Assembly: GCF_000744785.1 (NCBI RefSeq)
Contig: NZ_JQMO01000003.1
Span: 1,488,001 to 1,552,000, forward strand
DNA: 64,000 nucleotides
Reading direction: 5' to 3'
Source: Kitasatospora azatica KCTC 9699
GTDB lineage: Bacteria > Actinomycetota > Actinomycetes > Streptomycetales > Streptomycetaceae
Position 1 is the stretch's first letter. Each line of letters opens with the position of its first letter. A program made the translations under genes and the position numbers. Below the pieces are notes generated by a model. It saw only the letters and a program-made list of their open reading frames with translations, had not been told where the DNA came from and ran no database searches. Below are positions 44,314 to 52,136 of this stretch, one piece after another.

Positions 44314-45171
44314 TCAGGGCGTGCCGACGTTGACCGCCGCCCAGGCCGCCCGCACGGTGGTGTACTCGGTGCTGGTGCTGCCGTAGAGCGCCGCCGCCGC
44401 GTTCAGCGTCGCGGTGCGGGCGCCGGCGTAGTCGGTGGTCGAGGTCATGTACTCGGTCAGCGCGTGGTACCAGACCTGCGCCGCCTTGTCCCGGCCGATC
44501 CCGGTGACCGTGCTGCCGTTGGAGACGGTGCCGTCGCCCCAGAGGTTGTCGGCGTCGGTGTAGAGGGTGCCGTTGCCCGAGGTCCGGTGCTTCAGGTCGG
44601 TGGTGTACTGCCCACCGCGGGTGGTGTCCTTCAGCTGGTACGTGCCGCTGCTGAGGTTGGTGGTCAGCGGGACCCGGCCGACGTAGACGCCGGTGCCGGT
44701 GCCGGCCGAGACGGTGTGGATCTCCTCGTGGCTGGAGAGCAGCTGCCCGGTGGCGGCGTCGGTGACCAGCTGCTGGCGGCTCGGCGTGCCGTCCGCGCGG
44801 ACACCCTCGACGGCCGTCTGGTAGGCGAGCCGCGGCGTGCCGTCGACGGCCCAGACCACCAGGGTGGGGCGGCCGGCACCGGAGACCTCGCGCAGCGGCT
44901 GCTCGTCCCGGTCCTCGGCGCTGCCCAGGCTGGCCCGGACCGTTCCGGTGGCCTGCGCGGCCGCCTGGTCGGCCGAGAGCGCGGGGGTCAGGCTCGGCAG
45001 TGCGAGCTTGGCGCCGACCGCGCGGTCCACCGAGCGCAGCGTGCCGTCGGCACCCTGATGGACGACCAGGTCGCCGCCGATCACCGGCAGGCCGCCGTAG
45101 GTGCGGTCGAACCGCAGGTGACGGGTACCGTCGGGGCCCACCACGGCGTCCTTGACAAAGCCAAAGGCCCG
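44314..45171 (-). pseudogene. Remnant of an M4 (thermolysin-like) metalloprotease gene
   Basis: The frame encodes an FTP-type propeptide piece (VGPDGTRHLRFDRTYGGLPV), a PepSY region (LAYQTAVEGV...QQLVTDAATGQLLSS), the start of the M4 domain (NGTLYTDADNLWGDGTVSNG), then jumps straight to the M4 C-terminal domain (AAQVWYHALTEYMTSTTDY). The HExxH zinc-binding core is absent. The 5' side is also broken: in-frame TAG at 45172-45174 precedes RAFGFVKDAV, and there is no signal peptide or ribosome binding site. The remaining 276 codons compare with 500 or more in intact enzymes. An in-frame internal deletion plus 5' loss is inferred. Confidence 0.82.
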
Positions 45172-45258
45172 CTAAACGCCACTGAATGGCGAGGTTCCGC
45201 CGCGCGCCGGACCTGTCCAGCATCGTGGACAACTGGTACGCGTGATCGGGGCCGCCGG

Positions 45259-45272
45259 TACGGTGTGGGACG
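45259..45272 (+). promoter_or_regulatory. Leaderless promoter -10 element for the second MarR gene
   Basis: TACGGT (45259-45264), then 7 nt, then GTG at 45272, with no Shine-Dalgarno. It has the same layout as at 30881. Confidence 0.5.
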
Positions 45273-45799
45273 TGGCCAAACCCCTCTCGCTCGACTTCGA
45301 CCCGATCGCCCGTGCCGACGAGCTGTGGACCCGCCGCTGGGGACAGGTGCCGTCGATGGCGGCGATCACCTCGGTGATGCGCGCCCACCAGATCCTGCTG
45401 GGCCGGGTCGACGCGGTGGTCAAGCCGTACGGTCTGACCTTCGCCCGCTACGAGGCGCTGGTGCTGCTGACCTTCAGTCGCACCGGTGAGCTGTCGCTGT
45501 CCAAGATCGGCGAGCGACTGATGGTCCACCCGACCAGCGTGACCAACACAGTGGACCGGCTGGAGAAGGCCGGACTGGTCTCCCGGCGGCCCAATCCGCT
45601 GGACGGCCGCGGCGTGCTGGCGGCGATCACCGTGCGTGGGCGCGAGGTGGTCGAGCTGGCCACCCGGGAGCTGATGGCGATCGAGTTCGGTCTGGAGTCC
45701 TACGACGAGGAGCAGTGCCGCCAGGTGTTCGAGCTGCTCAGGCCGCTGCGGGTGGCGGCCGGCGACTTCGCCGAGACCCCCGCCGAGGACGACCGGTAA
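45272..45799 (+). CDS. MarR family regulator (SCO5413-like)
   Basis: 175 aa. Begins MAKPLSLDFDPIARADELW, which matches my recall of streptomycete homologues, and this supports GTG 45272 over the upstream ATG at 45242. The winged helix spans about 70-125 (LSLSKIGERLMVHPTSVTN; RRPNPLDGRGVLAAIT). Target genes are unknown. It lies upstream of a DUF3817 gene and 0.5 kb before icmA. Confidence 0.87.
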   Translation: MAKPLSLDFDPIARADELWTRRWGQVPSMAAITSVMRAHQILLGRVDAVVKPYGLTFARYEALVLLTFSRTGELSLSKIGERLMVHPTSVTNTVDRLEKAGLVSRRPNPLDGRGVLAAITVRGREVVELATRELMAIEFGLESYDEEQCRQVFELLRPLRVAAGDFAETPAEDDR

Positions 45800-45848
45800 G
45801 GGCGGCTACCCTCGATCGAAGCCCCTTGTCTAGCGAAGGCTGCCGACC

Positions 45849-46187
45849 ATGAAGTCCAACCCCCTGCTCACCTGGTACCGCGTGCTGGCCATCGCCACCG
45901 GCTGCGCGCTGCTGATCTTCTGCGGCTTCATGATCGCGAAGTACGGTTTCGGCGCCGCCAAGGACCTCACCACCTACGTGGCGATGCTGCACGGCTACCT
46001 GTACATCGGTTACTTCGTGGTGACCTTCCTGCTCGGCCAGAAGCTCAAGTGGCCGCTCGGCCGGCTGGTCTTCACGCTGGCCGCGGGCTGCATCCCGTTC
46101 GCCTCGTTCTTCGCCGAGCGCCGGGTGGTCCGCGAGGCGGCCGGCGACCGGGCCGAGGCGCCGGCCAAGCAGCCGGTCAGCGCCTGA
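45849..46187 (+). CDS. DUF3817 family membrane protein, copy 2
   Basis: 112 aa, three membrane segments, motif YVAMLHGYLYIGYFVVTF and C-terminal FASFFAERRVVRE, parallel to copy 1 at 43952. It follows the MarR gene by 49 bp and may be co-transcribed. It ends at a typical terminator. Confidence 0.85.
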   Translation: MKSNPLLTWYRVLAIATGCALLIFCGFMIAKYGFGAAKDLTTYVAMLHGYLYIGYFVVTFLLGQKLKWPLGRLVFTLAAGCIPFASFFAERRVVREAAGDRAEAPAKQPVSA

Positions 46188-46220
46188 CCCGTACCGGTGC
46201 GGCCTTACCGGTGAATTGGG

Positions 46221-46245
46221 ACCCCCGCTCCGGCGGGGGTCTTTT
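46221..46245 (+). terminator. Intrinsic terminator with T tract
   Basis: 8-bp stem ACCCCCGC / GCGGGGGT, loop TCCG, followed by CTTTT. It lies 33 bp after the DUF3817 stop and isolates icmA. Confidence 0.85.
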
Positions 46246-46271
46246 GCGTTCCGTCGGCCATCGACAAGTAG

Positions 46272-46304
46272 TAGGACGTCCGAGTAAATTGCTAGGACGT
46301 CCTA
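46272..46304. promoter_or_regulatory. Twin TAGGACGTCC palindromes in the icmA promoter
   Basis: TAGGACGTCC at 46272-46281 and the perfect palindrome TAGGACGTCCTA at 46293-46304. Their GGACGTCC cores are 21 bp apart, two helical turns. A promoter TCGACA (46261-46266), 18-bp spacer, TAAATT (46285-46290) would place one site in the spacer and one over the start, as expected for a repressor operator. Confidence 0.65.
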
Positions 46305-46328
46305 CTATCAAGCAGCGGAGCGGAGCCC

Positions 46329-48029
46329 ATGGACGCCGAGGAGATCGAGCGCGGCAGGCAGCGCTGGCAGCAGCGCTACGACAGCGCGCGCAAGCGTGAC
46401 GCCGACTTCACCACCCTCTCGGGCGACGAGGTGCAGCCGCTCTACGGCCCGCCCGCCGGCCAGGACTACGAGGGGTTCGAGCGGATCGGCTGGCCGGGGG
46501 AGTACCCGTACACCCGCGGCCTGCACCCCACCGGCTACCGCGGCCGGACCTGGACCATCCGCCAGTTCGCCGGCTTCGGCAACGCCGAGCAGACCAACGA
46601 GCGCTACCGGATGATCCTGGAGGCCGGCGGCGGCGGCCTCTCGGTCGCCTTCGACATGCCCACCCTGATGGGCTTCGACTCCGACGACGCCAAGGCCCTG
46701 GGCGAGGTGGGCCACTGCGGCGTCGCCATCGACTCGGCCGCCGACATGGAGGTGCTGTTCAAGGGCATCCCGCTCGGCGACGTCACCACCTCGATGACGA
46801 TCAGCGGCCCGGCGGTGCCGATCTTCTGCATGTACCTGGTGGCCGCCGAGCGCCAGGGTGTCGACCCGGGCGTGCTCAACGGCACCCTGCAGACCGACAT
46901 CTTCAAGGAGTACATCGCGCAGAAGGAGTGGCTCTTCGCCCCCGAGCCGCACCTGCGCCTGATCGGCGACCTGATGGAGTACTGCGCGGCCGGCATCCCC
47001 GCCTACAAGCCGCTCTCGGTCTCCGGCTACCACATCCGCGAGGCCGGAGCCACGGCCGCGCAGGAGCTCGCCTACACGCTGGCCGACGGCTTCGCCTACG
47101 TCGAGCTGGGCCTCTCCCGCGGCCTGGACGTCGACGTCTTCGCGCCGGGGCTCTCGTTCTTCTTCGACGCGCACCTGGACTTCTTCGAGGAGATCGCCAA
47201 GTTCCGCGCGGCCCGCCGGATCTGGGCCCGCTGGCTGCGCGACAAGTACGGCGCCAAGACCGCGAAGGCGCAGTCGCTGCGCTTCCACACCCAGACCGCC
47301 GGCGTCTCGCTGACCGCCCAGCAGCCGTACAACAACGTGGTGCGCACCGCTGTCGAGGCGCTCTCGGCGGTGCTCGGCGGCACCAACTCGCTGCACACCA
47401 ACGCCCTTGACGAGACCCTGGCACTGCCCTCCGAGCAGGCCGCCGAGATCGCCCTGCGCACCCAGCAGGTGCTGATGGAGGAGACCGGGGTGGCCAACGT
47501 GGCCGACCCGCTGGGCGGTTCCTGGTACGTCGAGGCGCTGACCGACCGGATCGAGGCGCAGGCCGAGGAGATCTTCGCGCGGATCCTGGACAAGGGGAGC
47601 CTGGCGAAGGGCACCGAGGACCACCCGATCGGTCCGATGACGGCCGGCATCCTGCGCGGCATCGAGGACGGCTTCTTCACCGGCGAGATCGCCGAGGCCG
47701 CCTTCCAGTACCAGCAGGGGGTGGAGAAGGGCGAGAAGCGGGTGGTCGGCGTCAACTGCTTCCCGAAGTCCGTCACCAAGGAGCTGGAGATCCTCCGGGT
47801 CAGCCACGAGGTGGAGCGCGAGCAGGTCCGGGTGCTGGCGGCGCGCAAGGCCGACCGGGACGAGGCCGCGGTGCGGGCCGGGCTGGACGCGATGCTGGCG
47901 GCCGCGCGGGACGGCGGCAACATGATCCCGCCGATGCTGCAGGCCGTCCGGGCGGAGGCGACGCTGGGCGAGATCTGCGACGCGCTGCGCCAGGAGTGGG
48001 GCATCTACCGGGAGCCGGCCGGCTTCTGA
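46329..48029 (+). CDS. icmA: Isobutyryl-CoA mutase large subunit
   Basis: 566 aa, the length of known IcmA. This B12-dependent mutase interconverts isobutyryl-CoA and n-butyryl-CoA. Phe80 (TIRQFAGFGN) and Gln198 (EYIAQKEW) replace the Tyr and Arg of methylmalonyl-CoA mutase, the established ICM signature. The B12-binding domain is missing, so a separate small subunit (IcmB), not in this window, must supply it. GGAG precedes the ATG. It is likely controlled through the palindromes just upstream. Confidence 0.95.
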   Translation: MDAEEIERGRQRWQQRYDSARKRDADFTTLSGDEVQPLYGPPAGQDYEGFERIGWPGEYPYTRGLHPTGYRGRTWTIRQFAGFGNAEQTNERYRMILEAGGGGLSVAFDMPTLMGFDSDDAKALGEVGHCGVAIDSAADMEVLFKGIPLGDVTTSMTISGPAVPIFCMYLVAAERQGVDPGVLNGTLQTDIFKEYIAQKEWLFAPEPHLRLIGDLMEYCAAGIPAYKPLSVSGYHIREAGATAAQELAYTLADGFAYVELGLSRGLDVDVFAPGLSFFFDAHLDFFEEIAKFRAARRIWARWLRDKYGAKTAKAQSLRFHTQTAGVSLTAQQPYNNVVRTAVEALSAVLGGTNSLHTNALDETLALPSEQAAEIALRTQQVLMEETGVANVADPLGGSWYVEALTDRIEAQAEEIFARILDKGSLAKGTEDHPIGPMTAGILRGIEDGFFTGEIAEAAFQYQQGVEKGEKRVVGVNCFPKSVTKELEILRVSHEVEREQVRVLAARKADRDEAAVRAGLDAMLAAARDGGNMIPPMLQAVRAEATLGEICDALRQEWGIYREPAGF

Positions 48030-48043
48030 CGCGTGGGCTGAGC

Positions 48044-48084
48044 GGCGGACCGCCGTCCGGGGACGTCCCGGGCGGCGGTCCGCC
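48044..48084. terminator. Bidirectional terminator between icmA and tetR
   Basis: 18-bp stem (48044-48061 / 48067-48084) with one G-T pair and a 5-nt loop, between convergent genes. Confidence 0.85.
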
Positions 48085-48087
48085 GTG

Positions 48088-48717
48088 TCAGCAGCCCTGG
48101 TAGAGGCCCGGGGTGAGCAGCAGGTCGGTGAAGCGGCGGATCCACTCGGGGGTGGCGGGCTCGCCGATCACCAGCATCCGGTGCTCGACGGCGCCGGCGA
48201 TGGTGTCGAAGATGATGTCGATCTCCTCGGCCTTCTGCCCCGGGTCGCTGTCCCCGGAGATCTCGCCCCGGGCCTGCGCGTTGGCCAGCCCCTGGTGCAC
48301 CAGCCGCTTCTGCGGGTCCACGATGTGCTCGCGGATCCGCAGCCGCAGCTGCGGGTCGCGGCTGCCCTCGGCGAACAGCGCGAGCAGTGCGGCCTGGCTC
48401 TCCGGGCGGGCCAGCAGTTCGGCGAACTGGGTGACCACCGATTCGATGTCGGCCTGCAGGCTGCCCCGGTCAGTCACCTCCAGCTGGTCGAAGAGGCTGG
48501 CCACGGCGTCGACCACCAGCTCGTTCTTGGACGGCCAGCGCCGGTAGAGGGTGGTCTTGGCGACGCCGGCGCGGCTGGCGACGTCGCCCATGGTGAGCCC
48601 GCCCCAGCCGAGTTCGGCCAGCGCGGCGCGGGTGGCGTCGAGGATCGCCAGGTCCGCGGCGGCACTGCGCGGACGCCCCTTGGCACGGGGTGGGGCCGGC
48701 TGCGTGGTGGGGGCCAC
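48088..48717 (-). CDS. TetR/AcrR family regulator
   Basis: 209 aa. N-terminal helix-turn-helix about 20-70 (LTMGDVASRAGVAKTTLYRRW), then a ligand-binding domain with TetR_C-like features. GTG 48717 has AGGAGG about 4 nt upstream. The 14-bp element TTACTGATGAGTAG 16-29 bp upstream is a likely autoregulatory operator. A closely similar element precedes the DUF6230 gene. Confidence 0.9.
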   Translation of the reverse strand: MAPTTQPAPPRAKGRPRSAAADLAILDATRAALAELGWGGLTMGDVASRAGVAKTTLYRRWPSKNELVVDAVASLFDQLEVTDRGSLQADIESVVTQFAELLARPESQAALLALFAEGSRDPQLRLRIREHIVDPQKRLVHQGLANAQARGEISGDSDPGQKAEEIDIIFDTIAGAVEHRMLVIGEPATPEWIRRFTDLLLTPGLYQGC

Positions 48718-48732
48718 CGGGCCTCCTTGACT

Positions 48733-48746
48733 TTACTGATGAGTAG
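48733..48746. promoter_or_regulatory. Putative TetR operator TTACTGATGAGTAG
   Basis: The arms TACT and AGTA form an inverted repeat immediately upstream of the tetR ribosome binding site. It matches 11 of 14 bases of the reverse complement of the site at 50318-50331. Confidence 0.5.
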
Positions 48747-49029
48747 CTTGGGTGGGGACGCTCACCGTACCGAGAGACGGACGGGATCGAAAGTGGGGCA
48801 CATCACGTGGCGCCGGGCGGTCGGGGGCTTGCGGCACCGGGGGCCGGGCCAGATACGCTACGACCTGTAGCGAATAGAGCGGCAACCACGTGCTGGCCCT
48901 GTGGGAGGGGCGGGTGCGGGGCGCGGGTGGGGATCCGCGCCGGCTGGAATTGGCTATGGCGGGGCATCTGCGGAGGGTTTTCCCCGCGGATGGCGCCCGG
49001 CACCGGCGCGAACGGGGGAGGATGGTGCC
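48747..49029. other. tetR-thioredoxin divergent region
   Basis: No gene is seen. CGCTAC-N5-GTAGCG (48856-48872) is a 6-bp inverted repeat in an AT-richer patch and may be part of the promoter or operator of the thioredoxin gene. GGGGAGGAT serves the ATG at 49030. Confidence 0.4.
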
Positions 49030-50019
49030 ATGCAGCCACGGAACACGCATCTGAACAGCGCCGCCCTGCGCGGTGCGGTCGACCTCGCCGCGGTGAAGGC
49101 GGCCGGAGAGGCCGCACAGAAGGCCGAGCAGGCCCGCGCCGAACGAGCCCGCCAGGCTGAGGCCGGCGAGCCGGCCGCCGGCGCCGGCTACCCGCTGGTG
49201 ATCGACGTCAGCGAGGAGACCTTCGAGGAGGAGGTCGTCCAGCGCTCCACCGAGGTTCCGGTGGTGGTCGACTTCTGGGCCGAGTGGTGCGGCCCGTGCA
49301 AGCAGCTCAGCCCGATCCTGGAGCGCCTGGCCGAGGAGTACGCCGGCCGGATCGTGCTCGCCAAGATCGACGTCGACGCCAACCAGCTGATCGCCCAGCA
49401 GTTCGGCATCCAGGGCATCCCGGCCGTGATGGCCGTGGTGGCCGGCCAGCTGGTGCCGCTCTTCCAGGGCGCCGAGAACGAGGCCAACGTCCGCAAGATC
49501 CTGGACCAGCTGATCGCGGTGGCCGAGCAGCGCTTCGGCATCGTCGGCGGCTCGGGTGCGGGCGCCGAGGCCGGCGACCCGGCCGCGGCGGCGCCGCGAC
49601 GGCCGCTGGACCCGGCGCTGGAGGCCGCGCACGAGGCGCTGGACCGCGGCGACCTGGGCGGGGCGATCCAGGCCTACCAGAACGTGCTGGCCGACCAGCC
49701 GGGCAACGCAGAGGCCCAGCTCGGCCTGGCCCAGGCGCAGTTGCTGCGCCGGGTGGAGGCCTTCGACCCGCAGGCCGTCCGCGCCGCCGCCGCGACCGAG
49801 CCGAAGAACGTGCAGGCCCAGCTGGACGCGGCGGACCTGGATCTGGTGGGCGGTCATGTCGAGGACGCCTTCGGGCGGCTGGTGGACACCGTCGGGCGGA
49901 CCGCCGGGGCCGACCGGGACACCGCCCGGCTGCGGCTGCTGGAGCTCTTCGAGGTGATCGGCTCGGAGGACCCCCGGGTGACCGCGGCCCGGACGGCGCT
50001 GGCCCGGGTGCTCTTCTAG
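49030..50019 (+). CDS. Thioredoxin-TPR fusion protein (CnoX-like)
   Basis: 329 aa. An Ala-rich head is followed by a thioredoxin domain (about 55-165) with the redox motif WCGPC (86-90) and cis-Pro region IQGIPAVMAVV. A C-terminal TPR-like helical domain (about 195-329) follows. The architecture matches CnoX/YbbN chaperone-redoxins. No signal peptide, so cytoplasmic. GGGGAGG lies 8 nt before ATG. Confidence 0.9.
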   Translation: MQPRNTHLNSAALRGAVDLAAVKAAGEAAQKAEQARAERARQAEAGEPAAGAGYPLVIDVSEETFEEEVVQRSTEVPVVVDFWAEWCGPCKQLSPILERLAEEYAGRIVLAKIDVDANQLIAQQFGIQGIPAVMAVVAGQLVPLFQGAENEANVRKILDQLIAVAEQRFGIVGGSGAGAEAGDPAAAAPRRPLDPALEAAHEALDRGDLGGAIQAYQNVLADQPGNAEAQLGLAQAQLLRRVEAFDPQAVRAAAATEPKNVQAQLDAADLDLVGGHVEDAFGRLVDTVGRTAGADRDTARLRLLELFEVIGSEDPRVTAARTALARVLF

Positions 50020-50177
50020 TCCGCTGAGTCCGCTGCGGCAGTCCGTTGCGGCAGTCCTCGGCGGCCGGGCGGCTGGCCCCCGGTGCAACCGGTGGCACGG
50101 CAGGTGACCTGCGGTGTCGTCAGGGATAAGGCGACAATCAGGTGTATCCGGCCGAGGTTTATCAAATCTTGACACGG

Positions 50178-50217
50178 CCCGTGCGCGGTCACCTCGGGTG
50201 ACCGCGCACGGGTGTTT
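50178..50217 (+). terminator. Strong terminator after the thioredoxin gene
   Basis: 16-bp perfect stem CCCGTGCGCGGTCACC / GGTGACCGCGCACGGG with a 3-nt loop, then TGTTT. Confidence 0.85.
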
Positions 50218-50701
50218 CCTTCCTGTTTCCAGGAGATTTCTCCAGCACGAAGCCCGACTTTCGTCACGCTGCGTCGATGTCATGATCCAGTCATGATCAT
50301 TACCGCCAAGTGTTGGATTACCCGTCAGTAAGGCACCTCTTGTGCTTCGGCCGGGATTCCAGCACGATCGGCCACGCCCGGTCCCTCACTTCATTCCCCG
50401 GCAGCTTGCCGGACACCTGAAGCGCGGGATCCCCACCGGGTGACCGTCGGCCCCCGGCCGGTGGTTGGGAGGGCAGGGGGGTGTCCGCGTCCCACCGCGG
50501 TTCCTGTCCTTCACTTCTCGATCGCGCGACCCCGCGTGATCGTCTGGTTGTCGCTCGGGGGGTGATCGCCGGCCGTCCGGTCCGCTTGACGCCGGTGCTC
50601 GTCGCTACCGAGGACGTAGCTCTTCTCCCATCCCAGGACGGGATCCGCGCGAGGCGTGTCGGACCCGAACCGGAGATGTACGTCCGAGAAGGAGGACACG
50701 C
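50218..50701 (+). promoter_or_regulatory. Long upstream region of the DUF6230 operon with operator-like sites
   Basis: 484 bp without a gene. TCATGATC is repeated at 50280 and 50291 (11 bp apart). TTAC-N6-GTAA at 50318-50331 (TTACCCGTCAGTAA) resembles the element before tetR. If the promoter is near these sites, the mRNA would have a leader of about 350 nt. AAGGAGGA lies just before the ATG at 50702. Confidence 0.5.
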
Positions 50702-51352
50702 ATGTCCAAGACTTATGGCAAGACCCGCTGGAAGCGCTTCGCCCTCGTGATGGTGCCCAGCATCGCCGCCACCGCCGGTATCGGCGTCAGCATCGCGCAG
50801 AGCGCGCTGGCCGCGTCGTTCAGCGTGTCGGGTCAGAGCTTCAAGGTGACCACCGACCAGCTGCACGGCACCAACTTCGCCCAGTTCGGCGGCGTCGACC
50901 TGGAGACCAACGGCACTCCGCACGTGATCGCCGTCTCCGCGTTCGACCACGCCACCATCAAGAACCTGTGCCAGTCCGTGGTCACCGACCTCGGCCCGCT
51001 GGGCAAGTGGACCCTGGTGCTGAACGCCGGTCAGTCCGACGACCCGGCCAAGCAGGTCCAGGCCAGCAACCTGCTGATCGACCTGAACCAGCTGAACGCC
51101 GACGCGACGTTCAACAACATCGCCATCGGTCAGGACGCCTCCACCCTGAAGGGCACCGCCACCCAGGGCTGGAAGGACCACATGGGCCACGGCCTGCCCA
51201 GCGGCGCCACGGGCTTCGCCCAGGCCGCCGACTCGGCCGACCTGAGCAACGTTCAGCAGACGGCCTACGCCACCTCGGCGGGCACCTTCTCGCTCAACGG
51301 CCTGAAGCTCAACATCCACCAGGGCTCCGGCGCCGGCGTCGAGTGCTACTGA
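50702..51352 (+). CDS. DUF6230 family secreted protein
   Basis: 216 aa. Signal peptide with basic N-region (KTRWKR) and cleavage expected after SALA (about residue 37). The mature part is a compact domain ending in the conserved GVECY. Homologues in Streptomyces are exported and of unknown function; old labels such as cholesterol esterase have no visible catalytic basis. First gene of a three-gene unit with DUF6114 and the Ala/Pro-rich protein. Confidence 0.85.
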   Translation: MSKTYGKTRWKRFALVMVPSIAATAGIGVSIAQSALAASFSVSGQSFKVTTDQLHGTNFAQFGGVDLETNGTPHVIAVSAFDHATIKNLCQSVVTDLGPLGKWTLVLNAGQSDDPAKQVQASNLLIDLNQLNADATFNNIAIGQDASTLKGTATQGWKDHMGHGLPSGATGFAQAADSADLSNVQQTAYATSAGTFSLNGLKLNIHQGSGAGVECY

Positions 51353-51524
51353 TCCGTCCCTGACGGTCCGTCCGACCGGGTCACAGCGCCGGGCGGACCA
51401 CACGGAAACGGACCGAGGCCATCCTGATGGCCCCGGCGGGCAGGGGGCGGCTGATTCGAGCCGTCCCCTGGCCGCACACCCCCCAAGCTTTCCCCCTCGG
51501 ACAGATCCCGCGAGGAGTTCCATC

Positions 51525-52136
51525 GTGACCAGCGCAACTGCCCCCCTCTGGCCCGAAGGCACCGGCCTGCCCACCCGGCTGTGGCGGCGGTTCACCGCCT
51601 GGCGCCGCACCCGGCCGTTCTGGGGCGGCCTGCTGGCCATCCTCGCGGGCCTGCCGATCCTCTACTTCCCGTACGCGAACCTGACGCTGGGCGGCCTCAC
51701 CATGGCGCTGGCGACCACCGGCGGCGCCGGTGCGCTGGTGATCGGGCTGCTGCTGATCGTGCTCGGCATCACGGCCTGGTTCCAGCCGATGAGCAGAGTC
51801 TTCTGCGGCGTCGGCGTCACCATCCTGACCCTGATCTCGATCCCGGTCTCCAACTTCGGCGGCTTCCTGGCGGGCATGATCCTCGGGCTGATCGCCGGCG
51901 GCATGCTCTGCGCCTGGGTGCCGCTGTCGCCCGAGGACGCGGAGCGGGCGGAGGCGATGATCGCCGCCGGTCCGCCGGTGATGAACCACTGGGCGGCCGA
52001 CACCGAGCAGGCCCCGGCGGCCGAGGCGGCCGTGGAGCAGAGCACCGAGCCGGTCGCTGAGCAGAGCACCGAGCCGGCTGTCGAGCAGAGCAGCCCGCAG
52101 GCACCGAGCGCCGAGCAGGCGGGAGGGACCAAGTGA
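51525..52136 (+). CDS. DUF6114 family membrane protein
   Basis: 203 aa with four membrane segments (about 35-135) and family motif RPFWGGLLAILAGLPILYFPY. A C-terminal cytoplasmic tail carries EQSTEP repeats. GTG 51525 has GAGGAG 7 nt upstream. Its stop overlaps the GTG of the next gene (GTGA). It is probably the membrane partner of the exported proteins on either side. Confidence 0.87.
   Translation: MTSATAPLWPEGTGLPTRLWRRFTAWRRTRPFWGGLLAILAGLPILYFPYANLTLGGLTMALATTGGAGALVIGLLLIVLGITAWFQPMSRVFCGVGVTILTLISIPVSNFGGFLAGMILGLIAGGMLCAWVPLSPEDAERAEAMIAAGPPVMNHWAADTEQAPAAEAAVEQSTEPVAEQSTEPAVEQSSPQAPSAEQAGGTK

Noticed and set aside
46329..48029. Methylmalonyl-CoA mutase annotation
   Set aside because: Phe80 and Gln198 replace the Tyr/Arg pair of methylmalonyl-CoA mutase, and the B12 domain is absent, so isobutyryl-CoA mutase large subunit fits better.
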